From NCBI GenBank assembly GCA_947456625.1, contig CANGQJ010000018.1, positions 1 to 40,209 of the forward strand: 40,209 nucleotides of DNA, in the 5' to 3' direction. This document shows positions 1 to 8,761 of this stretch, piece after piece. This DNA is from Bacteroidota bacterium. GTDB lineage: Bacteria > Bacteroidota > Bacteroidia > Chitinophagales > Chitinophagaceae. Under the pieces are notes generated by a model. It ran no database searches. It had not been told where the DNA came from and saw only the letters and a list, made by a program, of their open reading frames with translations. Each line of letters opens with the position of its first letter. The stretch's first letter is position 1. The position numbers and the translations under genes were made by a program.

Positions 1-817
1 AAAGAAGTGGAATCCAAAGATGTTACCTTATATCTTCGCTGAGAAGAAAGGTATCCACATCATTGATTTAAACAAGACTGTAGATCATTTACAAGAAACA
101 GCTGCTGCTTTAAAGCAAATTGCTAAGAGCGGTAAGAAAATTATGTTTGTTGCTACTAAGAAACAAGCAAAAGAAATTGTAAGTGAGTGTGCTAAGAAAG
201 TAAACATGCCTTATGCAACTGAGCGTTGGTTAGGTGGTATGTTAACTAACTTTAATACTGTTCGTAAGAGCGTTAAGAAAATGCAAAGCATTGAAAAAAT
301 GTTGAACGACGGTAGCGCAGACAGCTTAACTAAAAAAGAGCGTTTGACTTTAGGTCGCGACAAAGATAAAATGGAAAAAGTATTAGGTGGTATTGCTCAA
401 TTGGGCCGTTTACCAGCAGCTTTATTCTTAGTAGATATCGGACATGAGCATATTGCATTAGCAGAAGCTAAGCGTTTAGGAATTCAAACTTTTGGAATGG
501 TTGATACCAACTGTGATCCAAACAAAGTAGACTTCTCTATTCCTGCAAATGACGATGCTACAAAATCAATTGCAATCATCACTAACTACATCACTGCAGC
601 AATTGCTGAAGGTTTAGCAGAGCGTCAAGCTTCTAAAGATGATGATAGCGAAGTAGAAGAAGGCAACAACGAAAACGAAGCAAAAGCAAAGCGTATGGAA
701 GCCGAAGCAAATGCTGAAGGTGGAAGAGCTAAGCGTGGTGCAGGTGCAGGTCCTTCTGCTCCAGGTGCTCCTAAGCGTCGTACGACTACTGGTTCTCGTG
801 GTCCAGTAAGAAAATAA
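1..817 (+). CDS. rpsB: 30S ribosomal protein S2 (5' end outside window)
   Basis: Ribosomal protein S2 of the small subunit. The reading frame is open from the first base of the window, and the residues before the first internal Met (KKWNPKM at bases 2-22) match the conserved S2 segment WNPKM, so the gene begins upstream and about 20-25 N-terminal residues are missing. Downstream I see the family segments HIIDLNKT, ERWLGGMLTN, DIGHEHIALAEAKRLGI and VDTNCDPN. The last ~50 residues are a low-complexity tail, first Glu/Asn/Ala-rich and then Gly/Pro/Arg/Lys-rich, absent from E. coli S2 but tails of this general kind occur in Bacteroidota. tsf follows 114 bp downstream, the usual rpsB-tsf order. 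Confidence 0.97.
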   Translation, partial: KKWNPKMLPYIFAEKKGIHIIDLNKTVDHLQETAAALKQIAKSGKKIMFVATKKQAKEIVSECAKKVNMPYATERWLGGMLTNFNTVRKSVKKMQSIEKMLNDGSADSLTKKERLTLGRDKDKMEKVLGGIAQLGRLPAALFLVDIGHEHIALAEAKRLGIQTFGMVDTNCDPNKVDFSIPANDDATKSIAIITNYITAAIAEGLAERQASKDDDSEVEEGNNENEAKAKRMEAEANAEGGRAKRGAGAGPSAPGAPKRRTTTGSRGPVRK

Positions 818-827
818 TATATTATCC

Positions 828-875
828 CAATTGGGTTATTGGTCTCTATGCAAATAGAAACTAATGACCCAATTG
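828..875 (+). terminator. Long hairpin between rpsB and tsf (terminator or attenuator/processing element)
   Basis: Bases 828-843 pair with 860-875 in a 16-bp stem (14 Watson-Crick and two G-U pairs). After one C/A mismatch, 845-849 pair with 854-858, closed by the tetraloop GCAA (850-853). It is followed by a U-rich but interrupted stretch (tatttatttg), weaker than a classic intrinsic terminator. It lies entirely in the 114-bp rpsB-tsf gap, so it could set the ratio of S2 to EF-Ts by partial termination or 3'-end protection. The structure is seen by eye; the role is inferred. Confidence 0.5.
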
Positions 876-931
876 TATTTATTTGATAGTATTTAAGAAA
901 GTTAATTTTAGAAAATTATAAAAATATTTTT

Positions 932-1762
932 ATGAGCGCTATAACAGCACAAGACATTAATAAGTTACGTCAAGCTACCGGTGCCGGTATGATGGATTGT
1001 CGTAAAGCATTAACAGAAACAAATGGTGATTTTGAAGCAGCAATTGATTGGTTACGTAAGCAAGGTCAAAAAGTGGCAGCAAAACGTAGCGATCGTGAAG
1101 CTAAAGAAGGTGTGATTATTGCAAAAACTTCTGCTGATAACAAAACTGGTTTTGTGGTTTGTATTGCTTGTGAAACCGATTTCGTTTCAAAGAACGCAGA
1201 GTTTGTTGCATTTGCGCAAAGCATTGCTGACGCTGCAGTTGCAAACAATGTTACGAGCGCCGAAGCATTAAACGCAGTATCTATTAACGGTACTACTGTT
1301 GCAGATATGATCAATGATAAATTAGCCGCAATTGGAGAAAAAATCTCTGTTGCTAAATTTGAAAGAATTGATGCTCCTTATGTAGCTTCTTATATCCATG
1401 GTGCTTACCGTATGGGTGTATTAGTTGCATTAACTGCAGAGGCTGCTGAATTAGGTAAGGACTTAGCAATGCAAATTGCTGCAATGAATCCAGTTGCTGT
1501 GGATGCCGATTCTGTTCCTGCTGAAACAGTTACACGTGAAAGAGCTATCATTATAGACACCATGAAAGAAGATCCTAAAATGGCTGGTAAGCCAGAAGAA
1601 ATGATTGCAAAAATTGCCGAAGGTAAAATTGCAGCATTCTTTAAAGAGCAAACTTTATTAGCACAGTCTTTCGTGAAAGACGGTTCTAAAACAGTAGGCG
1701 AGCACGTTAAGAGCGTAGGTGACATTAAAGTAACCGAGTTTAAACGTGTAGCTTTAGGATAA
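932..1762 (+). CDS. tsf: Translation elongation factor Ts
   Basis: EF-Ts, the guanine-nucleotide exchange factor that recycles EF-Tu-GDP in the cytoplasm. The N-terminal UBA-like domain carries the family signature LRQATGAGMMDCRKAL (about residues 12-27). The core contains the ACETDFVSKN segment of the first dimerisation subdomain. At 276 residues it is close to the 283 of E. coli. The ATG at 932 gives a normal MSAITAQDINKLRQATG start in an A/T-rich leader without Shine-Dalgarno, as elsewhere in this window. It follows rpsB and is closed by a strong terminator at 1790-1818, so rpsB-tsf looks like the end of one transcription unit. Confidence 0.97.
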   Translation: MSAITAQDINKLRQATGAGMMDCRKALTETNGDFEAAIDWLRKQGQKVAAKRSDREAKEGVIIAKTSADNKTGFVVCIACETDFVSKNAEFVAFAQSIADAAVANNVTSAEALNAVSINGTTVADMINDKLAAIGEKISVAKFERIDAPYVASYIHGAYRMGVLVALTAEAAELGKDLAMQIAAMNPVAVDADSVPAETVTRERAIIIDTMKEDPKMAGKPEEMIAKIAEGKIAAFFKEQTLLAQSFVKDGSKTVGEHVKSVGDIKVTEFKRVALG

Positions 1763-1789
1763 GAATTAAACCTTCAAATAAAACATACC

Positions 1790-1818
1790 AAAAGGGGCCT
1801 CAAAAAGGCCCCTTTTTT
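1790..1818 (+). terminator. Intrinsic terminator after tsf
   Basis: The stem AAAAGGGGCC (1790-1799) pairs with GGCCCCTTTT (1807-1816) around the loop TCAAAAA, followed by further T residues to 1818. This is a textbook rho-independent terminator 27 bp after the tsf stop. Confidence 0.9.
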
Positions 1819-1879
1819 ATTTAGGTCAAATTAAGGGCTGCCGTCCATATAATTCCAACAAAACCTTATTCAAAATTTG

Positions 1880-1887
1880 TATCTTGC
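1880..1887 (+). promoter_or_regulatory. Candidate Bacteroidota -7 promoter element before pyrH
   Basis: TATCTTGC lies 20 bp before the pyrH ATG and resembles the Bacteroidota -7 element TAnnTTTG. The same heptamer TATCTTG recurs at 40069 before the last gene of the window. A clear -33 TTTG is not present at the usual distance, so the call rests on the -7 match and on the position just after the tsf terminator. Confidence 0.4.
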
Positions 1888-1907
1888 AAGTATAAATTAA
1901 GCCCATT

Positions 1908-2624
1908 ATGTCAACCAAATACAAACGCGTTTTACTTAAATTATCTGGTGAAGCCTTACTTGGAAATGAGCGCACAGGGGATCCATTTAATCCTAAAATT
2001 ATTGAGCAATATGCCAATGAAATTAAAGAAGTAGTTGCGTTGGGTGTAGAGGTTGCCATTGTAATTGGAGGCGGAAATATTTATCGCGGTATGAACGAGG
2101 CCGATAGTGGTATTGAAAGAGCGCACGGGGATTATATGGGGATGCTTGCTACAGTAATAAATGCAATGGCTATTCAGGCTATGCTTGAAAAAATTGGCGT
2201 GTATACCAGGTTGCAATCTGCCATAAATATGGAGCAGGTAGCGGAGCCGTATATTCGTAGAAAAGCATTAAGACATTTAGAAAAAGGACGTGTAGTTATT
2301 TTTGGCGCAGGTACAGGTAATCCTTATTTCACCACCGATACTGCAGGTTCATTAAGAGCCATTGAAATGAAAGCCGATGTAATATTAAAAGGCACAAGAG
2401 TAGACGGCGTGTACGATTCAGACCCAGAAAAAAATCCAAATGCAGTTAAGTTTGATAACATTAGTTTCCAAGATTGTATTTCTAAAAACTTAAAAGTAAT
2501 GGACATGACTGCCTTTACGCTTTGTATGGAAAATAAATTACCAATTATAGTGTTTGATATGAACCAACCGGGTAATTTAATGAAATTAGTAAAAGGCGAA
2601 ATGGTAGGAACACTAGTTGGCTAG
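1908..2624 (+). CDS. pyrH: UMP kinase
   Basis: Bacterial uridylate kinase of the amino-acid kinase fold, making UDP from UMP and ATP in pyrimidine nucleotide synthesis. The sequence opens with [13 protein letters not shown] (phosphate-binding Lys/Gly region), followed by [37 protein letters not shown] and the C-terminal [13 protein letters not shown]. All are typical of PyrH. The 238 residues match the family length (about 240). The start at 1908 is 89 bp after the tsf terminator. The gene is followed after 19 bp by a TolC-family gene, not by frr, the common neighbour in many bacteria. Confidence 0.96.
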   Translation: MSTKYKRVLLKLSGEALLGNERTGDPFNPKIIEQYANEIKEVVALGVEVAIVIGGGNIYRGMNEADSGIERAHGDYMGMLATVINAMAIQAMLEKIGVYTRLQSAINMEQVAEPYIRRKALRHLEKGRVVIFGAGTGNPYFTTDTAGSLRAIEMKADVILKGTRVDGVYDSDPEKNPNAVKFDNISFQDCISKNLKVMDMTAFTLCMENKLPIIVFDMNQPGNLMKLVKGEMVGTLVG

Positions 2625-2643
2625 TCCACAATAAAAATATATT

Positions 2644-3954
2644 ATGCAAAAAATATTTTCTTGTTTATTGGTTGTTGTTTTTTTAGTTCAAGGATTAAAT
2701 ACAAATGCACAACAAAAATTATCTATTAGGGATGCAATACAAATTGCATTAAAAAATAGTTACGATATTAAATTAGTTGAAAACACAGTTGCTATTGCAA
2801 AAAACAATAACGATTATGGCGTTGCTGGTGCCTTACCAACGGTAAGTGCCACAGGCAATGAAAATAAAACTTCTAGTACCCTACAACAACAATATGCCGA
2901 TCCTACCAGAAATACTACTAAGTCTGGAGTGGATGGTACCACTGTATCTGCGGGTGTGAGCGCATCGTTAATTTTATTTAATGGATACCGTGTTCAAACA
3001 ACCAAAGAGCGATTAGCCATATTGGAAAATCAATCCAACTCTTTCTTGCAAACGCAAATTCAGAACACTACAGCCACTGTGATGCAACAATACTATAATA
3101 TTGTGCGTCAACAAGCCTATTTAACAACAATTGAAAAATCTATCGAAGCAAGTCAGCAAAGGCTTGATATTATTAAAGAAAAACAAAAAGTGGGTGTAGC
3201 CAACGAGGCAGATTTATTACAATCTAATTTGGACTTAAATGCATTGTTACAGGCAAAGCAAAATCAATTGTTGGTCATTGACCAAGCAAAGGATGATTTA
3301 TTAAATACCATGGTGATGCCTGCAAATGCTGCAATCACTATTTCGGATAGTATTTTTGTAGACGGTACTTTAAGTTTTAAAGATATTGAAGCAAAAAGTT
3401 TATTGAATCCTAGTTTACAAAGTGCCGAACAACAAATTAAAATAAACCAGTTAATAGAAAAAGAAACCCGTGCATTAATGTATCCAACATTAAGAGCCAA
3501 TACGGGTTATAACTTTAGTAGTAATAAATCGGCTGCTGGATTTAGTTTGTTAAATGAAACCTATGGTCCTACTTTAGGGGTTACTTTATCGGTTCCTTTA
3601 TATGCGGGCGGTGCGTCTAAAAAAAGTTATAAAAACGCAATTATCAATACCTCTAGTGCCAACATACAATATCAAAATGCAATAGCGGATATGGCCACTA
3701 GTGTTACTAAAACATACCAATCTTATAAAACAAGTGTGAACCAATTAGGCACCGAAGCGGAAAACTATCAAATGTCTCAAGCTTTATTAAATCTGGTAAT
3801 GCAAAAATTTCAGTTAGGTTCTGCAACTATTGTGGATGTAAAGCAAGCACAACAAAGTTTTGAAAACGCGGGCTTTAGATTAGTAAGTTTAGTGTACACT
3901 GCTAAAATTGCAGAAGTAGAATTAAAGCGTTTATCTAATCAATTGGCTTTTTAG
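2644..3954 (+). CDS. TolC-family outer membrane protein
   Basis: Outer membrane efflux protein (OEP/TolC family), which forms a trimeric barrel and periplasmic tunnel for type I secretion or tripartite pumps. A signal peptide is clear: a hydrophobic stretch (CLLVVVFLVQGL) and cleavage near NAQ at residues 21-23. The mature protein has the family's two-fold repeat of long Ala/Gln/Asn-rich helices. The start of the first repeat reads LSIRDAIQIALKNSYDIKLV, and the second repeat ends with KFQLGSATIVDVKQAQQSFENA. Length 436 is normal. No periplasmic adaptor or inner-membrane partner adjoins it: it sits 19 bp after pyrH and 6 bp before galK. Substrate unknown. Confidence 0.9.
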   Translation: MQKIFSCLLVVVFLVQGLNTNAQQKLSIRDAIQIALKNSYDIKLVENTVAIAKNNNDYGVAGALPTVSATGNENKTSSTLQQQYADPTRNTTKSGVDGTTVSAGVSASLILFNGYRVQTTKERLAILENQSNSFLQTQIQNTTATVMQQYYNIVRQQAYLTTIEKSIEASQQRLDIIKEKQKVGVANEADLLQSNLDLNALLQAKQNQLLVIDQAKDDLLNTMVMPANAAITISDSIFVDGTLSFKDIEAKSLLNPSLQSAEQQIKINQLIEKETRALMYPTLRANTGYNFSSNKSAAGFSLLNETYGPTLGVTLSVPLYAGGASKKSYKNAIINTSSANIQYQNAIADMATSVTKTYQSYKTSVNQLGTEAENYQMSQALLNLVMQKFQLGSATIVDVKQAQQSFENAGFRLVSLVYTAKIAEVELKRLSNQLAF

Positions 3955-3960
3955 CAAATA

Positions 3961-5070
3961 ATGCAAACCATAACGGTACAAGCGCCCGGAAGAATTAATT
4001 TAATTGGTGAACATACCGATTATAATAACGGATTCGTGCTCCCAGCAGCCATTCAAAATGTGGCAACGGCAACTATTTCAAAACGTGCCAACGATCAAAT
4101 ACATTTAAAAGCCTTAGACCTATCCGAGGAACTTATTATAAATTCCATAGCCGAACTGCAAGTATCTGAAAAGACTTGGGCTAATTATATAATAGGTGTG
4201 ATTGTACAGTTTGTAAAAAAACAAAAATTTCCTACAGGATTTGATATTGTTTTAAAAAGCAATGTGCCTATTGGTGCGGGACTTTCTAGCTCCGCTGCAA
4301 TTGAGTGTGCAGTTGCGTTTGGGCTTAATGAGTTATTTGGATTTAAGCTAGATAAAATGGAATTGGCCTTAATGGCACAAAAGGCCGAGCATGAATTTGC
4401 GGGGGTACAATGTGGTATCATGGATCAGTTTGCAAGTTTATTTGGAAAAAAAGACAATGTAGTTTTATTGGATTGTCAAAATATGGAATATCAATATTTT
4501 CCATTAAATATAAAAGATTATCAAATTGTATTATTGGATACCGGCGTTAAACATGCATTGGCAAGTAGTGAGTACAATACCCGCAGGGCCGAGTGTGAGC
4601 AAGGGATACAATTAATACAAGAAAAGCATGCGCATATACAATCCTTAAGAGAAGCTACTATACATATGCTAGATGAGTGTGTAGATAAAAACACATTACC
4701 AATTATATACAATAGATGCAAGTATGTTATAGCAGAAATTGAGCGTACACAGGCTGCCACTTTGGATTTGCTGGCTAATAATTTAAACGCCTTTGGACAA
4801 AAAATGTTTGCTACACATAAAGGACTCTCGGAGTTATACCAGGTAAGCTTTCCCGAATTAGACCTAATAGTTAATGCAGTATCCGCTAATGAAAATGTTT
4901 TGGGTGCCCGAATGATGGGAGGTGGCTTTGGCGGTTGTACCATTAATATTATTAAAACAGCCATGGTTGAAACTGTTGTAAATGAACTTACACAATTGTA
5001 TGCAACTAAAACAGGTAAGGCATTACAACATTATATTGTAAGTATTGAGGACGGAGCCAAACTCCTATAA
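3961..5070 (+). CDS. galK: Galactokinase
   Basis: GHMP-family galactokinase, phosphorylating galactose at C1 in the first committed step of the Leloir pathway. The galactokinase signature GRINLIGEHTDYNNG is at residues 10-24. The ATP-binding GHMP motif PIGAGLSSSAA is at 103-113, the catalytic Asp is expected at D155 in GVQCGIMDQF, and the third motif MMGGGFGGCTINII is near the C-terminus. Length 369 is a little shorter than E. coli GalK (382). It starts 6 bp after the TolC-family stop, implying co-transcription. No galT, galE or galactose transporter is nearby, so the substrate rests on the signature alone; another sugar kinase of the family is less likely. Confidence 0.93.
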   Translation: MQTITVQAPGRINLIGEHTDYNNGFVLPAAIQNVATATISKRANDQIHLKALDLSEELIINSIAELQVSEKTWANYIIGVIVQFVKKQKFPTGFDIVLKSNVPIGAGLSSSAAIECAVAFGLNELFGFKLDKMELALMAQKAEHEFAGVQCGIMDQFASLFGKKDNVVLLDCQNMEYQYFPLNIKDYQIVLLDTGVKHALASSEYNTRRAECEQGIQLIQEKHAHIQSLREATIHMLDECVDKNTLPIIYNRCKYVIAEIERTQAATLDLLANNLNAFGQKMFATHKGLSELYQVSFPELDLIVNAVSANENVLGARMMGGGFGGCTINIIKTAMVETVVNELTQLYATKTGKALQHYIVSIEDGAKLL

Positions 5071-5073
5071 CAT

Positions 5074-5107
5074 AAAAAAGCCTCGCATTTTATTGCGAGG
5101 CTTTTTT
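5074..5107. terminator. Bidirectional intrinsic terminator between galK and the RND operon
   Basis: The arms AAAAAAGCCTCGCA (5074-5087) and TGCGAGGCTTTTTT (5094-5107) are perfectly complementary over 14 bp around a 6-nt loop. With A-runs and T-runs on both sides it can serve galK (plus) and the acrB-like gene (minus), whose stop is at 5136. Confidence 0.9.
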
Positions 5108-5135
5108 GTAATAACTATACTATTTTGATACTATG

Positions 5136-8100
5136 TTAATACCAAGATCCATTTATAGTTGTATCTCCGTTAGCATTGTTTTTTTCATTTCTACGTTTTA
5201 CATTTCTGTTGTGTAAATAAACGGTTACAAACATTAAAGGAATAAATATAAATGTAAATGGAGGTATACCTAGGAAGCTAATCCATTTGCCACCAAAGTG
5301 TCTGCGCATTGGACGTTTTAAACGCTCTGCTATAATATACATACCTGGAACAATAAATAAAGTCATAAAGAAAGCAAAAGCCAATCCAAATATAATGGTC
5401 CAACTTAAAGGCTTCCAAAATGCAGCATTGTCACCACCAAAGAAAATATGTGGATTTAATTCACTAAATAATGTTACAAAGTTGATATTAAAACCAACTG
5501 CAATAGGAATAAATCCAAGTATCGCAGCAAGGGCTGTTAACAACACAGGAATAATTCTTGTTTTACCTGCTTGTACTACGGCCTCTCTTGTTTTCATGCC
5601 TCTTGCTCTTAATTCATCGGCAAACTCAATTACAAGGATACCATTTTTAACAACAATACCAGCAAGTCCTACAATACCTAGTCCTGTCATTACACCTGAT
5701 AACTTCATTCCAAATATGGAGATTCCTAAGAACACCCCAATAATGCTAAATAAAATTTCGGTTAAAATAATCACCGATTTTGATACCGAATTAAACTGCA
5801 GTACCAAAGTAAATAAGATTAACATTAACGCAATAATTAATGCCTTACCTAAGAAGCTAACTGTTTCTAACTGTTGTTGATTTTCTCCTGTTTGTTGCAC
5901 CACAACGCCGTCGGCAATACCTTTAAAATTGCTTATGTATTGTGCAATTACCACGTTCACAGCAGCTGGGTTATAACCCTGGTTGGTTAATACATTACTA
6001 CGTAATTGAATTAAACGTTTTTGATTTTTACGCTTAACACTTCCTAAAGTATTGGTAGGCTCTACTTTTACAAGGGAGCTAATTGGAATATTTTTAACCA
6101 TTCCACCAGCAGCCATATCACGGAAGGAAATACGCATGTTTAATAAATCAACTAAATTGTTTCTTTGTGTTTCCTCGTTTCTTAATTGAATTTTATATTC
6201 ATCCTTACCATCTTTAATTTTAGAAACCTCTTTACCAAATAAAGCAGTTCTAATTTGCATACCTACTTGTGCACTACTTACGCCTTCAATTAAAGCACGG
6301 TCACGGTCAATACTTAAAGTTAATTCTGGATTTTGTAAATCCACATCCATCTTTAATTCTTCAATACCAGGAATTTGTGCAGCGTCTAAATAGTTTTTTA
6401 ATCCTACTGCAGTTTTGATTAAATTATCAAAATCATCACCTTGTATTTCAATATTTACTGGAGGATCGGTTGGAGGTCCGCTTGACTCTTGTGTCACTGT
6501 AATTTCTGCACCAGGAATACCTTTTAGCTCTTTTCTTATGGCATCTAAATAAGGCTTGGTAGATTTACCATCACGCTTTTCATATTCCACAAAATTTACT
6601 TGAACACGACCCAGTTCGGTACGCGTGCTACGGTCACCTGTCATTGGATCGCCAGCACCTACTGCCACATTGGAAATAATACTTTCCACCAATGGGTTTT
6701 TATTTCCGTTTTCAATTCCTAAAACCTTGTTTACTTTATATTCTAATACCTTGGTCACCGAGTCGGTATAGTTTACTTGGGTACCAGTTGGTAATTTTAA
6801 ATAAACATATACTTGGTTTGGATCACCTATTGGGAAAAACTCAATACCTACACGACCCGAACCTACACTAATTCCCAAAAGCACAAACGATAATATAAGT
6901 AATACAAATGTGCCTATTAATAATTTAACGGGTCTCCAACCACTTAATGCTCTTCTTAAAATTCTTTCATAGTTGTCCATTAATTTAGGAAGTACTGTTT
7001 CTTGGAAATGTTCAATAGCTTCCTGAATAAAGTATCTATTTGCAACTACTAAAATCATAAAGAAAATTAATAGGTTACCCAAAAAGGTAGCACCCATTAA
7101 ATCCAATACAATGCCTGCTGCAACTGGGATCCAAAAGTTTTTCTTTTTAAAGATAGCCGCTTTAGGTTCATCGAATTTTACTTCCTCGTGATTCATAAAG
7201 TCCACCGCAAAAACGGGATTCATAATAAATGCAACTACTAAGGAAGCAGCCAATGTAAAAATTAACATGGCTGGTAAATACACCATGAATTTACCAATAA
7301 TACCAGGCCAAAATAATAATGGGAAAAAAGGAGCAAGTGTAGTTACGGTACCAGCAAGTACAGGTACAAATACTTCACCAGCAGCCATTTTAGCCGAGGT
7401 AGTTGCTGTTAATTTTCCTTTGCCTTGTACAAATATGCGGTGTGTGTTTTCAATTACCACAATGGCATCGTCCACAATAATTCCCAATCCAAACAATAGG
7501 GCAAATAATACCATAAAGTTTAAAGTAATATGCGTGCCTACTACTAAGTCACCTGCTGGTAAAAATACAAAGGCAACAAACATACTTAAGGGTACTGATA
7601 ATGCCACAAAAAAGGCATTGGTCACACCCATAAAAAACATAAGTACCAATAACACTAAAATAAATCCAATCACAATGGAGTTAACTAGGTCGGTGAAAGA
7701 GGATTTTGTTCTAATACTTTGATCTCCCGAAATAACTGCTTTAACGTCCTTAGGTAAATCAGATTTTTCGGCCTCAGCAACAATTTTTTTAACTGCGTCG
7801 GTTGTTTCAATTAAGTTTTCACCACTGCGTTTAATAATATTTAAAGTCAATACATTTTTACCGTCTAAACGCGCGTAGCTCTCTTTATTTTTTACCGTGT
7901 CTTTAATTTTAGCCACATCCTTTAAATAAATAGGAGCACCGCTGGTATTACGAATAATAATGTTTGCAATATCATTGGCGTTTTTTAATTGACCTTTTAA
8001 TTGAAGGTTACGATTCATGGTGCCTACCTCTAGTAAACCACCAGATAAATCTAAATTTTCTCTTTGAATAGCCGCAGAGATATCGTCAAATGTAATACCA

Positions 8101-8729
8101 GCACTTTGCATGCGGTAGTTGTCAACATTAATTTGAAATTCTCTTTCTGGCGCACCCACTAAATCCACTCTATTAATTTGAGATACGCTTTCTAATTTAT
8201 CTTTTAAATCGTCGGCGTACTTTTTAAGCTGTACTAAATTGTAGTTACCACTAAGGTTTACATACATAATAGGTTGCTCACTAAAGTTTACCTCAATAAC
8301 CCTTGGTTGTTGTGTAAGGTCGTTAGGCAAGTCGGACTTGGCTTTATCTACCGCATCTTTTACTTTTTGTAATGCTAAATCTGGTTTAACGTCGGTACTA
8401 AATTCAACGGTAATGGCCGAAAAATCCTGTTGTGATACCGAGCTAAATTTATTAATCTTTACGCCACTAATACTTTTGATTTGTTTTTCTAGTGGACGCG
8501 TAACTAAGTTTTCAATATCCTTTGGAGAGTTACCTACATAAATGGTTTGAACATACATGGTAGGAATTACAATCTCTGGAAATTGTTCTTTTGGAAGCGT
8601 AAGAAACTGATAAATACCTCCTAAGCTAATAAACAACATTATTAAATAAATAGATGTTTTATTAGTAATACTCCAAGAGGTGGGTTTAAATTCCTTAAAC
8701 TTTTCTTTTATTTTATGAATTGTCGACAT
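5136..8729 (-). CDS. RND efflux transporter inner-membrane subunit (AcrB family)
   Basis: Proton-driven inner-membrane pump of the resistance-nodulation-division, hydrophobe/amphiphile efflux family. The proton-relay residues are intact: Asp420-Asp421 in GLGIIVDDAIVVIEN (TM4) and Lys1028 in GIVVKNGILVIEFA (TM10), corresponding to D407/D408 and K940 of E. coli AcrB. TM1 is near residues 25-43, followed by a porter domain and a second repeat. At 1197 residues it is about 150 longer than AcrB. Extra length includes a hydrophobic insert near residues 512-575, between the usual TM6 and TM7, and a hydrophobic C-terminal segment near 1150-1172. It is the last gene of a tetR-tolC-acrA-acrB operon. 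Substrates cannot be read from the sequence. Confidence 0.95.
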   Translation of the reverse strand: MSTIHKIKEKFKEFKPTSWSITNKTSIYLIMLFISLGGIYQFLTLPKEQFPEIVIPTMYVQTIYVGNSPKDIENLVTRPLEKQIKSISGVKINKFSSVSQQDFSAITVEFSTDVKPDLALQKVKDAVDKAKSDLPNDLTQQPRVIEVNFSEQPIMYVNLSGNYNLVQLKKYADDLKDKLESVSQINRVDLVGAPEREFQINVDNYRMQSAGITFDDISAAIQRENLDLSGGLLEVGTMNRNLQLKGQLKNANDIANIIIRNTSGAPIYLKDVAKIKDTVKNKESYARLDGKNVLTLNIIKRSGENLIETTDAVKKIVAEAEKSDLPKDVKAVISGDQSIRTKSSFTDLVNSIVIGFILVLLVLMFFMGVTNAFFVALSVPLSMFVAFVFLPAGDLVVGTHITLNFMVLFALLFGLGIIVDDAIVVIENTHRIFVQGKGKLTATTSAKMAAGEVFVPVLAGTVTTLAPFFPLLFWPGIIGKFMVYLPAMLIFTLAASLVVAFIMNPVFAVDFMNHEEVKFDEPKAAIFKKKNFWIPVAAGIVLDLMGATFLGNLLIFFMILVVANRYFIQEAIEHFQETVLPKLMDNYERILRRALSGWRPVKLLIGTFVLLILSFVLLGISVGSGRVGIEFFPIGDPNQVYVYLKLPTGTQVNYTDSVTKVLEYKVNKVLGIENGNKNPLVESIISNVAVGAGDPMTGDRSTRTELGRVQVNFVEYEKRDGKSTKPYLDAIRKELKGIPGAEITVTQESSGPPTDPPVNIEIQGDDFDNLIKTAVGLKNYLDAAQIPGIEELKMDVDLQNPELTLSIDRDRALIEGVSSAQVGMQIRTALFGKEVSKIKDGKDEYKIQLRNEETQRNNLVDLLNMRISFRDMAAGGMVKNIPISSLVKVEPTNTLGSVKRKNQKRLIQLRSNVLTNQGYNPAAVNVVIAQYISNFKGIADGVVVQQTGENQQQLETVSFLGKALIIALMLILFTLVLQFNSVSKSVIILTEILFSIIGVFLGISIFGMKLSGVMTGLGIVGLAGIVVKNGILVIEFADELRARGMKTREAVVQAGKTRIIPVLLTALAAILGFIPIAVGFNINFVTLFSELNPHIFFGGDNAAFWKPLSWTIIFGLAFAFFMTLFIVPGMYIIAERLKRPMRRHFGGKWISFLGIPPFTFIFIPLMFVTVYLHNRNVKRRNEKNNANGDTTINGSWY

Positions 8730-8761
8730 AAGGACAGATTGAATTTTTTATTTAAAGAAAA

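Noticed and set aside
4521..4964. A 147-codon minus-strand ORF inside galK
   Set aside because: It covers conserved galactokinase motifs on the other strand and has no domain of its own.
5287..5880. A 197-codon plus-strand ORF opposite the RND pump gene
   Set aside because: It lies entirely antisense to a well-supported acrB-family gene, its protein has no recognisable domain, and its composition is that expected of an antisense shadow.
7267..7722. A 151-codon plus-strand ORF opposite the RND pump gene
   Set aside because: It is antisense to the transmembrane part of the pump; the Thr/Asn-rich protein is what reverse reading of such codons gives.
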